The notes beneath the pieces are model-generated. The model saw only the letters and a list, made by a program, of their open reading frames with translations, was not told the DNA's origin and did no database searches. Source: an uncultured Bacteroidota bacterium (GTDB lineage: Bacteria; Bacteroidota; Bacteroidia; Chitinophagales; Chitinophagaceae). From it: a stretch of DNA of 40,193 nt. This document shows, piece after piece, positions 17,659-25,991 of this stretch. Position numbers and translations under genes: made by a program. The stretch spans positions 1 to 40,193 of the forward strand of contig CAIYKV010000161.1 of the NCBI GenBank assembly GCA_903926855.1, written 5' to 3'. The stretch's first letter is position 1. The number at the start of each line of letters is the position of its first letter.

Positions 17659-18051
17659 ATGGCTATCAATAAAAACCATGAATTTGAGGAACTGGATGGT
17701 ATAAAATGTGCCATTGTAGAAAAAAATGTTTCAGCAGAAAGGGTTTCATTTTTGAAACAATTGCTGGAAATAAATAAATTTAATGTGGTTGTGGTGGCAA
17801 GTCCCCCACCCAAAATTGCTCCCGCTCCTCCTCCATCTGCTAACGCTGATGAAGCAAATCCAGCCATAGCTGCTCCTTTACCGCCCGAAACATTTACATT
17901 GGGTGTTACCGATGTTATGTTTAATGCAACCAATGCTGTGTTTGGAAGGTTGTTAAAAACAGCAGACGGACATGTTGTGACCCTTGCCTACTGGAAGCAA
18001 CAGGAATCGGTTTCTCATGACCAGATCCCTTATTATGAAAATAAAGGGTAG
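17659..18051 (+). CDS. Unknown 130-aa protein with Pro/Ala linker, end of nuo operon
   Basis: A soluble protein without signal peptide or helix. Residues 1-50 look like a small alpha/beta unit (FEELDGIKCAIVEKNVSAER, then FNVVVVASPP). Residues about 53-80 form a Pro/Ala-rich linker (KIAPAPPPSANADEANPAIA). Residues about 82-130 (TFTLGVTDVMFNATNAVFGR onward) form a second small unit. It starts 9 bp after nuoN, so co-transcription is likely, and a role linked to complex I or its assembly is possible by position only. I do not recognise the family. Alternatives are an unrelated gene caught in the operon or a phage/adaptor-like fold. Confidence 0.8.
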   Translation: MAINKNHEFEELDGIKCAIVEKNVSAERVSFLKQLLEINKFNVVVVASPPPKIAPAPPPSANADEANPAIAAPLPPETFTLGVTDVMFNATNAVFGRLLKTADGHVVTLAYWKQQESVSHDQIPYYENKG

Positions 18052-18183
18052 TTAACCCTGCCTAAAATCTCTTAAGAAATCAATTGGTTGAGGAATGAGT
18101 AGGTATCATCGACTATACCATTTCATAAGCCACTTTTTTTTACACTTATCATTTATCTTATCTTTCAGGTCAATTTTATGACC

Positions 18184-20613
18184 ATGAAAACTTTCTTATT
18201 CAGGGTAGTGCCCGTTTTTATTGGAGCATTTCTATTTCAGACTGCATTTTCCCAGCAATTGGATTCCATCATGGGGCTGTATGAGACCCAGCTACCCAGG
18301 GAGAAGATTCATATCCATTTTGATAAAACGATATACAATAAAGATGAAACTATCTGGTATAAACTTTACCTGATGTCAGGAACAGATTTGAGCACCATCA
18401 GCAAAAATATCTATGTTGAATGGTATGATACCAGTGGGCGGATGCTCAAACAAACCGTAGCCCCTTTATACCAATCTACCGCAAAGGGTTCATTTGAATT
18501 GCCTACGGCTTATGCGGGTGATTTTATTCGGGTAAAAGCATATACCCGTTGGATGTTGAATGATGATACCAGTTTTTTTTACCAAAAGGATATTCAGTTA
18601 AATTCTCCTCCGGTAGTTGGTCAGGCTAAAAAAATAGTTGTTTATAAAACCCGTGTGGATGCATTTCCTGAGGGTGGTGAATTGATACAGGGCTTGTCTA
18701 CCCGTATTGCTTTTAAAGCTACCAATCAATTCGGATTTCCTGTATTTATCAAGGGGGCGGTTTATACGGATAAAAATAAATTTGTTGACACCCTTATTGT
18801 GAAACATGATGGGATGGGTTCATTTAATTTAATGGCCCAGGAAGGGGAAACGTACCATCTTAACTGGATCGATGAATCGGGGAAAAAAGGAACAACTCCC
18901 CTGCAGCCTGCCAAGTCAGATGGAGCATCTATCACGATTAAGACAACAAATGAAAAAGCACTTGTTCAGATACAAAGAACCTCCGGTGTGCCTGATAATT
19001 ATAAAAGACTATCCTTATGGGTTCATATGAACCAATCCTTGTATTATAAGGTGAGTATTAATGCCACAGAAAAAACATCGATTAATGCACAAATACCTAT
19101 TGACGAATTACCAACCGGTGTGTTGCAGTTTACTTTATTCACTTCAGACTGGAAGCCGATTGCAGAAAGGATCATTTTTGTAAATAACCGGCAACATGAG
19201 TTTAATGCAAAAGTGACTTTCCCGCTGGTAGGAACGGATAGAAGGGCAAGAAATGTAGTGGATGTTTTTGTTTCTGATACAGCTTATACAAATATGTCAC
19301 TTTCAGTAGTAGATGCAACTGTGGGTCAGAATGAACCCAATTCTATTTACTCTGATTTCCTCTTAAGTAATGATATAAGAGGTAAAGTATTTAATCCGGC
19401 TTACTATCTTACCAGCGATGCGGATAGTATTACTGCAAATCTTGATCTGGTAATGCTAACCAATGGCTGGCGTAGGTTTGATTGGGAAAAAGCAAAAGCA
19501 GGTATTTTGCCGGTAATTCAATACCCAAGAGAAACTGATTTCTTGAAAGTAGCTGGTAAAGTGTATGCACCTAAGGCCACATTGAATACAGGAAACCTGC
19601 AATTAAATTTTATTGTAATTGGAAAAGATAGTGTAAAGCACCTGATGTTTGCCCCAGTAAGCAGGGATGGTAGTTTTGAGATTAAGAATATGTTCTTTTA
19701 TGATACGGTAAGGGTCTATTATAATTTTAATGGAAATAATAAATTAACTGATGTATCGCAGGTGCAGATTGAAAATGGTTTATTAAGACAAGCCGCCAAA
19801 AAATCACAATTCAGCGAAAGAAACCCTTTGGGTAATTGGAATGATAGTCTGGCCAGGGCAAAAATGAATTTTATTTTAAGCGAAGAGGAAAAACTGCGAA
19901 AAAGCATGGCCAGTGCCACTTTGCAGGAAGTAGTTGTGAAAGCAAAAGCCAAAACCAATGTTCAATTGTTAGATGAAAGATATGCTTCCGGGCTTTTTTC
20001 GGGAGGGGATGGATACCAATTTGACCTGGAACAGGATAGCAGGAATCTGGGGCTGGATATCCTTGGCTATTTGCAAGGGAAAGTGGCGGGTCTGATGATT
20101 ACAGGAACCGGTGCGCAAGCAACACTTAGCTGGCGGGGAGCAACACCCGATATATTCCTCAATGAATCACAGGCATCAGTAGATATTGTACAATCTATTG
20201 CATTATCAGATATTGCCTATGTAAAAATATTTCGCCCGCCTTTTTTTGGCTCGGTAGGTGGTGGAAGCGGAGGTGCTATTGCCATATATACGAAAAAAGG
20301 AACTGATACCCGTAAAGCAGATCCAAATGCGAAGGGGTTGGAAAATACAATATTAGGTGGATATTCGAGGTTTAAAGAATTCTTCAATCCCCAATATGAA
20401 AAGCCAAGTGAGATCAATAATCCAGATCCGGATTTAAGATCAACTTTATATTGGAATCCATATGTATTAACCAATAAGAAAAGCCCAAAAATCAGGTTAA
20501 CATTTTTTAATAATGATATAAGCAAGAAATTTCTGCTGGTCCTGGAAGGTGTGAATGGAGATGGTAAGATGACAAGGGTAGTGAAACTGGTGGATAGTTC
20601 AGTTCAGGATTAA
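18184..20613 (+). CDS. MG2-like envelope protein with TonB-receptor plug domain but no barrel
   Basis: About 809 aa with a Sec signal peptide (MKTFLFRVVPVFIGAFLFQT, cleavage near AFSQ). After it, EKIHIHFDKTIYNKDETIWY resembles the MG2 domain of alpha-2-macroglobulin-like envelope proteins; several beta-sandwich-like units follow to about residue 560. Around 575-720, LQEVVVKAKAK begins a plug-like domain (GYLQGKVAGLMI, SWRGATPDIFLNE, IAYVKIFRPPFF, then a Gly-rich turn and GAIAIYTKKG). No outer-membrane barrel follows; about 80 residues end the protein. Such plug-without-barrel proteins are common but uncharacterised in Bacteroidota and may act at the periplasmic side of the outer membrane. An ATG at 18178 would add two residues. 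Monocistronic. Confidence 0.8.
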   Translation: MKTFLFRVVPVFIGAFLFQTAFSQQLDSIMGLYETQLPREKIHIHFDKTIYNKDETIWYKLYLMSGTDLSTISKNIYVEWYDTSGRMLKQTVAPLYQSTAKGSFELPTAYAGDFIRVKAYTRWMLNDDTSFFYQKDIQLNSPPVVGQAKKIVVYKTRVDAFPEGGELIQGLSTRIAFKATNQFGFPVFIKGAVYTDKNKFVDTLIVKHDGMGSFNLMAQEGETYHLNWIDESGKKGTTPLQPAKSDGASITIKTTNEKALVQIQRTSGVPDNYKRLSLWVHMNQSLYYKVSINATEKTSINAQIPIDELPTGVLQFTLFTSDWKPIAERIIFVNNRQHEFNAKVTFPLVGTDRRARNVVDVFVSDTAYTNMSLSVVDATVGQNEPNSIYSDFLLSNDIRGKVFNPAYYLTSDADSITANLDLVMLTNGWRRFDWEKAKAGILPVIQYPRETDFLKVAGKVYAPKATLNTGNLQLNFIVIGKDSVKHLMFAPVSRDGSFEIKNMFFYDTVRVYYNFNGNNKLTDVSQVQIENGLLRQAAKKSQFSERNPLGNWNDSLARAKMNFILSEEEKLRKSMASATLQEVVVKAKAKTNVQLLDERYASGLFSGGDGYQFDLEQDSRNLGLDILGYLQGKVAGLMITGTGAQATLSWRGATPDIFLNESQASVDIVQSIALSDIAYVKIFRPPFFGSVGGGSGGAIAIYTKKGTDTRKADPNAKGLENTILGGYSRFKEFFNPQYEKPSEINNPDPDLRSTLYWNPYVLTNKKSPKIRLTFFNNDISKKFLLVLEGVNGDGKMTRVVKLVDSSVQD

Positions 20614-20646
20614 TATAGTCAGATCAGATTTATTGTGATGGAATAA

Positions 20647-20687
20647 AAAAAGGATTGTCGGGGAGAAATTCCCCAACAATCCTTTTT
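20647..20687. terminator. Bidirectional rho-independent terminator
   Basis: AAAAAGGATTGT and its complement ACAATCCTTTTT flank a GGGG/CCCC inner stem with one mismatch and a 7-nt loop (AGAAATT). A-tract on the left and T-tract on the right fit termination in both directions. It lies between the convergent genes ending at 20613 and 20703. Confidence 0.9.
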
Positions 20688-20702
20688 ACTTGGGGTTCCT
20701 AA

Positions 20703-23519
20703 TTAGTTTTTCCGGAATCCACCTCCGCCACCACCTCCGCCACCTCTCATTCCACCACCTTGACCACCTCCAAACATACCCCTCATCAAGCCTGGCATAC
20801 GTTGTTGTTTGCCGGCAAATTGGCGAAGGTTATAAGTGAAGGTTAGCATAACATAGCGGGTTAGCACATTGGTACGTTGATCCTGAATGGTATTTCCGCT
20901 AACCGTTCTGGTAACGCTGGTATTCTGGTTAAGCAGGTCAAAACAAGTTAAGCGAAGTTCCCCAGCTTTATTCTTAAGAAACTGTTTGGCAATAGATGGG
21001 TTTAACAAAGGAATACTGGTATTATAACCGGCAGCATGATTGCCACTATAGGTATAATCAAATTCACTGGCCAGTATCCAGCCATTATTTGTATATAAGG
21101 TAAACTCAGTAGATATTGTTTCTGAATAATAATTCGCATTCTGTGAAGCCTGTAAACTATTCGTTGCGATATTATAAGTAGTGGTTGAAGCAAAATTCAT
21201 ATCAAAATTATTCTTCAGATTCGTTGTCCACTTAGCTGTTTCACTTAATACCGTATTACGGGTGTAATTACTTTTCAGATTTACCAGTGTTTGTGCCTGA
21301 CTATAGCTGACATTGGTCGTAAAATTTATATTCGATTTCGGATTCTTCAATGGGAAACCATAATTCACATAACCGGCTACATTATAGGTTCCATTCAGGT
21401 TAACAGAAGTAGTTGTTTTTCCACCATTGGCATTCTGTATAACTGAGTTCTGAATATCATTTACTATCGTACTGGCATTCAATGTTACCAGGAAGATATG
21501 CTGTGTTAATGGATCAAAAGATTGGTATAATAATCGAACACTATGGGTAAACTGTGGCTTCAAACCAGGATTACCCACTTGAAAATTAATAGAATCACTG
21601 GTAGTAGTCAATGGCTGTAATTGTGTTACGGAAGGCTGACCGGTTCTACCCGTATAATTGAAACGGAGATTTTTGGAACGACTAAAAGTGTATTGAAAAT
21701 TAACCGTGGGTGTGAAATTTACATAGTTATTGGCCACTGTAATATTCTTGGTTGTATTTACACTGGTTTGGTTGGTAAATTGTAAACCCGATCCCATACT
21801 CAGGTTAAACTTTGTATTTTGGATTCGGTAATTGATTGTAGCCCTGTTAGAGGTATTGGTATAATTATAGGAATTGCTAAAAAGGCTATCGAAAGTAGTA
21901 TACCCATGGGAGAAAGGGTTGTATTCAAAAGTATTATTGGTAGAATTGTTCTTGGTATAAGAGTAATTATAATTCAGTTCTACGATCTGGTGTTTGCCAA
22001 TGGGTTCGGTATAAGATAGGGTAGGACTGATATTATTTGAATTGGAGGTACTCTTATAATACTGATTAATCGTATCGATTTTTGAAATGGGCACAGAAAA
22101 TGAATTGATCGCATAGTTATTTCCATCTCCATTGTTGGAACTACTGGCTACAGCAATATCCAAAGAAATTGTTCGGCCTTTTTTCGCGAAGCGATGACGA
22201 AATTGAAGATTCGTTCCACTGATATTGTAACCACTGTTTACACCATTGGTAGTATTCACAGAATTATTGATGAATTTACCATTAGGCCCTGCGGTTGTTA
22301 AGGTACTCGATGTTGAAAATGGTGAAGTATGTTGAAAACTGATATTGGGTCGGAATATCATTGAATTAATGCTGTCAAACTTATCTTCCAGGTTGAAATT
22401 AATGCGGTTGTTTTCGTTATTTCTTATAGAAGTGCTTTTTGAATTATTATAGGTGGACGAATCTGTATTAATGATATTCTGGGTAAGGCTGTTTTGATCA
22501 GTAACCGTATGTTGACTATTATAGAAATAGCTTCCGGCAATATCTGCATTCTTATTCCAGGTATCTCTGTAATTAAGGCCACCAGCCCATGTGGTTGTGA
22601 TACCGCTACCCGTAGTTCCACCACCGCCACCACCTCTTCCGCCACCTCTTCCACCACCTAAGAAATCCTGCACAGTAAAATTCTGTTTATTGATATCATT
22701 ACCTTGCCCCAGCAAGGATACCTGCTGGTCACCATTCATTCGCTGAATATTGAAACTTTCGTCATAGTTTTCCGATGTTCCTACACCTGCCACTACCTTA
22801 CCAAAATATCCTTTACGCTTATCTTTTTTAGTAGTGATATTAATGGTTTTTACACGGTTTCCATCATCAAAACCGGTAAACTTACTTTGGTCACTCAGGT
22901 CATCAAATACCTGAATCTTATCAACAATATCCGGAGGTAGGTTTTTAGTAGCCATTTTAGGGTCATCTCCAAAAAAGCGTTTCCCATCTACCAAAACCCG
23001 CTGAACCGTTTCCCCCGCCGCTTTGATGGTTCCTGTTTTATCAACATCCACACCCGGCAATTTTTTCAAGAGATCTTCTACTACTGCATTAGGCTTTGTT
23101 TTAAAACTACTGGCATTATATTCAATGGTATCTTTTTTAATAGTTATGGGCGACTGCGTTACGGTTACATTACCCAGATCGTTTACCTGTTGTTTCAGGT
23201 AGATAGAACCCAGGTCAATTTGGGTAGCAGTTTTTGAAAAAACCAAGGGTTTGTAAATAGATACATATCCCTGGAATGCAATATGTAAAAGATAGGTCCC
23301 AAAACTGATTCCATTAATAGAAAAACTGCCATCGGCTTTGCTAAGCACCAATACTTCCACAGTAGAATCTCTTGGGTCAAGGATGGTAATTGATGCGTCT
23401 TTCAGGGATTGCTTGCCAATACTATCAATTAGTTTGCCTTTCAGATTACCGGTGGTTGTTTGTCCGATGCTTGTAAAAACAAGCAGGAACAGAAAAATAC
23501 AGGTAAATAGGGCTCTCAT
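20703..23519 (-). CDS. TonB-dependent-receptor-like outer-membrane beta-barrel protein, Gly-rich
   Basis: A 938-aa outer-membrane protein with a Sec signal (MRALFTCIFLFLLVFTSIGQ). Order: carboxypeptidase-regulatory-like beta domain (about 22-105; GNLKGKLIDSIGKQSLKDAS), plug domain (about 130-240; VVEDLLKKLPGVDVDKTGTI, then VDGKRFFGDD), and a long Asn/Thr/Ser-rich barrel matching the outer-membrane barrel family 3 type. Two Gly-rich stretches stand out: GGGRGGGRGGGGGG near residue 290 and a C-terminal MFGGGQGGGMRGGGGGGGGG that follows the last barrel strands. No SusD partner or TonB gene is adjacent, so it is not a classical SusC pair. Substrate unknown. The gene stands alone, ending at the shared terminator. 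Confidence 0.9.
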   Translation of the reverse strand: MRALFTCIFLFLLVFTSIGQTTTGNLKGKLIDSIGKQSLKDASITILDPRDSTVEVLVLSKADGSFSINGISFGTYLLHIAFQGYVSIYKPLVFSKTATQIDLGSIYLKQQVNDLGNVTVTQSPITIKKDTIEYNASSFKTKPNAVVEDLLKKLPGVDVDKTGTIKAAGETVQRVLVDGKRFFGDDPKMATKNLPPDIVDKIQVFDDLSDQSKFTGFDDGNRVKTINITTKKDKRKGYFGKVVAGVGTSENYDESFNIQRMNGDQQVSLLGQGNDINKQNFTVQDFLGGGRGGGRGGGGGGTTGSGITTTWAGGLNYRDTWNKNADIAGSYFYNSQHTVTDQNSLTQNIINTDSSTYNNSKSTSIRNNENNRINFNLEDKFDSINSMIFRPNISFQHTSPFSTSSTLTTAGPNGKFINNSVNTTNGVNSGYNISGTNLQFRHRFAKKGRTISLDIAVASSSNNGDGNNYAINSFSVPISKIDTINQYYKSTSNSNNISPTLSYTEPIGKHQIVELNYNYSYTKNNSTNNTFEYNPFSHGYTTFDSLFSNSYNYTNTSNRATINYRIQNTKFNLSMGSGLQFTNQTSVNTTKNITVANNYVNFTPTVNFQYTFSRSKNLRFNYTGRTGQPSVTQLQPLTTTSDSINFQVGNPGLKPQFTHSVRLLYQSFDPLTQHIFLVTLNASTIVNDIQNSVIQNANGGKTTTSVNLNGTYNVAGYVNYGFPLKNPKSNINFTTNVSYSQAQTLVNLKSNYTRNTVLSETAKWTTNLKNNFDMNFASTTTYNIATNSLQASQNANYYSETISTEFTLYTNNGWILASEFDYTYSGNHAAGYNTSIPLLNPSIAKQFLKNKAGELRLTCFDLLNQNTSVTRTVSGNTIQDQRTNVLTRYVMLTFTYNLRQFAGKQQRMPGLMRGMFGGGQGGGMRGGGGGGGGGFRKN

Positions 23520-23949
23520 ATTTCGTATTTTGGGGTTGTGATATTAATAAAACTAAAATAGAACAATCGTATAAATGCTAATTAATTAATCGGTAATACC
23601 ATAGGTAGGATAGGTGAGTAAATTGAATAGCAGCTTGATTTTCAGAGATATTTTTTTTATCCTTAAATAACTCATTTTCACCGACAATATCAAACAATGC
23701 CTGCTTTCCTTTTTTTTGAGACTCTATTTTCTTAGTAAAAGGGATTATTGATTGCTAATTCATTCAATCTATTCAATTATCAGGTTATTTTAAAATGCAG
23801 TGATCCATTCTATTTACAATAAACAACGATACCTTAAAAAGATCTAAAAAATATTAAGTTTGAATTAAGGGACAGGTATTTGATGCAATAGAAAATCCGT
23901 AACTTAAGTGGCGAAGAATTTATTAGATGATCTGATAAAATGAAAATAA
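23520..23949. other. 430-bp A/T-rich divergent intergenic region, no gene seen
   Basis: This region separates the leftward barrel gene from the rightward lactonase-like gene and must hold both promoters. It has many poly-A and poly-T runs and no ORF of convincing length, no strong hairpin, and no clear copy of the heptamer array or the TTTTCGTA half-site. TTTG-containing motifs occur near 23859 and 23879, but I could not match a full Bacteroidota promoter (TTTG and TAnnTTTG at proper spacing) with confidence. Confidence 0.6.
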
Positions 23950-24810
23950 ATGGGAGAGCAGGAGATGCTTAGCGGTAATGGAATATGCATAGACAGTCAC
24001 CAGCATTTCTGGGAATATAACCCCCATACCCATGCCTGGATTACTGATGAAATGGCCTATATCCGAAAGAGTTTTTTGCCTAATGATTTAGAGCCGGTAT
24101 TGGCTCAGAATTCTATACAAGGTTGTATTGCTGTGCAGGCAGATCAGACAGAAAAGGAGACTCAATTTTTAGTGGAACAAGCTGAAAAAAAACCATTTAT
24201 CAAAGGAGTTGTTGGCTGGGTTGATCTTAGAAATGAGGCCATAGAAGAAAGGTTACAATACTTCAAACATTTTCCGATAATCAGAGGTTTCCGGCATATT
24301 TTACAAGCCGAGGCTCCGGATTTTATGTTACAAAAGGATTTTATCAGGGGGATCTGTGCATTACAAAAGTCGGGATATACCTATGATATACTCATCTATC
24401 CGAAGCATCTATCCGCTGCTATTGAATTGGTTCATCAGTTTCCTGACCAGGCATTTGTGATTGATCATTTAGCTAAACCTTATATTAAACAAGGACTAAT
24501 TGATGAGTGGCGAAAAGATATTACTCAAATAGCCCAATTCCCCAATGTATTTTGCAAGATTAGCGGCATGGTAACAGAAGCAAATTTTATTGAATGGAAA
24601 GAAAGTGATTTTACGCCTTATCTCGACACAGTAGTAAATGCATTTGGAATGCATCGTATTATGTTTGGATCTGATTGGCCCGTATGTTTAGTTGCTGCCA
24701 ATTACCCCCAGGTAATAGGCATTGTAAAAAAATATTTTTCCAATTTTTCAAAGAACGAACAGGCTCTTTTCTTAGGCGAAAATTGCAGAAAATTTTATGG
24801 CCTTTTATAA
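23950..24810 (+). CDS. Amidohydrolase, sugar-lactonase type (L-fucono/L-rhamnono-lactonase family)
   Basis: A 286-aa cytoplasmic TIM-barrel metal hydrolase of the COG3618 amidohydrolase family, whose characterised members open sugar lactones such as L-fuconolactone and L-rhamnonolactone. The metal motif is IDSHQHFW (D15, H17, H19). Further family landmarks are GVVGWVDL, RGFRHILQ, FVIDHLAKP with a conserved His, and MFGSDWPV near the C-terminus carrying the catalytic Asp. Length fits (about 275-295). The next gene, 144 bp on, is a zinc sugar dehydrogenase; dehydrogenase plus lactonase is the classic first pair of non-phosphorylative L-fucose/L-rhamnose/L-galactose oxidation. The exact sugar cannot be told. 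Confidence 0.88.
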   Translation: MGEQEMLSGNGICIDSHQHFWEYNPHTHAWITDEMAYIRKSFLPNDLEPVLAQNSIQGCIAVQADQTEKETQFLVEQAEKKPFIKGVVGWVDLRNEAIEERLQYFKHFPIIRGFRHILQAEAPDFMLQKDFIRGICALQKSGYTYDILIYPKHLSAAIELVHQFPDQAFVIDHLAKPYIKQGLIDEWRKDITQIAQFPNVFCKISGMVTEANFIEWKESDFTPYLDTVVNAFGMHRIMFGSDWPVCLVAANYPQVIGIVKKYFSNFSKNEQALFLGENCRKFYGLL

Positions 24811-24859
24811 GTAGTAGTTTATAGTTTTTAAATAATAAGTAAATTCAAAATTCGTCATT

Positions 24860-24929
24860 GCCAATAGCCAATAGCCAATAGCCAATAGCCAATAGCCAAA
24901 AGCCAAAAGCCAACAGCCAACAGCCAATA
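24860..24929. repeat. Tandem heptamer array GCCAANA x10
   Basis: Ten head-to-tail 7-bp units: GCCAATA at 24860, 24867, 24874, 24881 and 24888; GCCAAAA at 24895 and 24902; GCCAACA at 24909 and 24916; GCCAATA at 24923. All variation is at the sixth base and the variants are in blocks, as expected if units duplicated next to one another. It ends about 37 bp before the preferred dehydrogenase start. It shares the unit core with the array at 23-84. Confidence 0.92.
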
Positions 24930-24931
24930 AA

Positions 24932-24956
24932 GAATATCGAATAATGAGTAACGAAT
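24932..24956 (+). repeat. Dispersed 25-nt repeat, copy 1
   Basis: This 25-nt stretch (starting GAATATCGAA, ending TAACGAAT) matches the reverse complement of 40040-40064 at 22 of 25 positions. It directly follows the heptamer array and overlaps the upstream ATG of the dehydrogenase frame, which argues that the true start is the later ATG. Confidence 0.7.
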
Positions 24957-24966
24957 GATGAAGTAT

Positions 24967-25980
24967 ATGAGAACATTAGTATGTACCAGACCGGGGGAAT
25001 TTGCTTATATGGATACCTCTATGCCGTTATTGGAGCGGGGTTATACATTGTTAAAAGTAAATAAGATTGGGATTTGTGGAACCGATTTGCATGCGTTTGA
25101 GGGGACACAGCCTTATTTTACTTATCCCAGAATTTTGGGACATGAACTGGCTGCTGAAATTGTGGAGCCTGGGGATGCTGTTGATTTTGTGAGAGGAGAA
25201 AAACTGACTTTCATTCCCTATTTTCATTGTGGTATCTGTATTGCCTGCAGGAATGGTAAACAAAATTGTTGCAGTTCCATACAGGTTGCTGGTGTACATA
25301 TTGATGGTGGAATGCGGGAATATATTTCAGTGCCATCGTATTCACTTGTGCATGGAGCGGGTTTGTCTGATGAGGAACTGGCTTTGGTGGAACCATTGGC
25401 CATTGGGGCCCATGGCATTCGAAGAGCTGGTGTACGAGCGGGTGAATTTGTTTTGGTGATGGGGGCTGGGCCTATTGGCCTAGGTACTATGGAATTTGCC
25501 AAAATTGCAGGTGCCAAAGTGATTGCCATGGATATCAATGATACACGTCTTGCATTTTGCATGGAAAAAGGCATTGCATCGTATACAATCAATCCATTAC
25601 TCGAAAATGGGATAGAAAAATTAAGAGACATTACTGCTGGCGATATGCCAACTGTTGTAATAGATGCTACGGGTAGTTTACAAGCTATTAATAATGGGTT
25701 TCAATATATAGCACATGGAGGAAGATATGTTTTGATAGGCTTACAGAAAGGAGATATTAGTATTCATCATCCTGAGTTTCATAAACGTGAAGCAACCCTT
25801 ATGAGCAGCCGGAATGCCGGCAGGACAGATTTTGAACAGGTAATTGCTAATATGAAAACCGGACTGATACAACCAGCCAATTATATCACCCATCGTGTAA
25901 ATTTTGCAGAGGTAAAAGACCAGTTTGCTTCCTGGCTATTACCTGAAAATGGTGTGATCAAAGCAATGGTTGCTATGTGA
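24967..25980 (+). CDS. Zinc-dependent sugar/polyol dehydrogenase (MDR superfamily)
   Basis: A 337-aa cytoplasmic NAD(P)-dependent medium-chain dehydrogenase of the sorbitol/threonine dehydrogenase type. Catalytic zinc ligands are visible as C37 in GICGTDLHAF, H59-E60 in GHELAAEI and E142 in ALVEPLAIG. The structural-zinc loop has the full C88-x2-C91-x2-C94-x7-C102 set. The nucleotide-binding motif GAGPIGLG lies at 166-173. I chose the ATG at 24967 (MRTLVCTRPG) because the in-frame ATGs at 24955 and 24958 lie in or at the edge of a dispersed repeat. It follows the lactonase-like gene and probably oxidises the sugar whose lactone that enzyme opens; substrate is inferred. Its stop is 11 bp from the convergent PorP gene. 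Confidence 0.9.
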   Translation: MRTLVCTRPGEFAYMDTSMPLLERGYTLLKVNKIGICGTDLHAFEGTQPYFTYPRILGHELAAEIVEPGDAVDFVRGEKLTFIPYFHCGICIACRNGKQNCCSSIQVAGVHIDGGMREYISVPSYSLVHGAGLSDEELALVEPLAIGAHGIRRAGVRAGEFVLVMGAGPIGLGTMEFAKIAGAKVIAMDINDTRLAFCMEKGIASYTINPLLENGIEKLRDITAGDMPTVVIDATGSLQAINNGFQYIAHGGRYVLIGLQKGDISIHHPEFHKREATLMSSRNAGRTDFEQVIANMKTGLIQPANYITHRVNFAEVKDQFASWLLPENGVIKAMVAM

Positions 25981-25991
25981 TACAGGTTTAC

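Noticed and set aside
20703..23519. SusC of a polysaccharide utilisation locus
   Set aside because: There is no SusD partner, and the barrel is of the outer-membrane barrel family 3 type rather than SusC.
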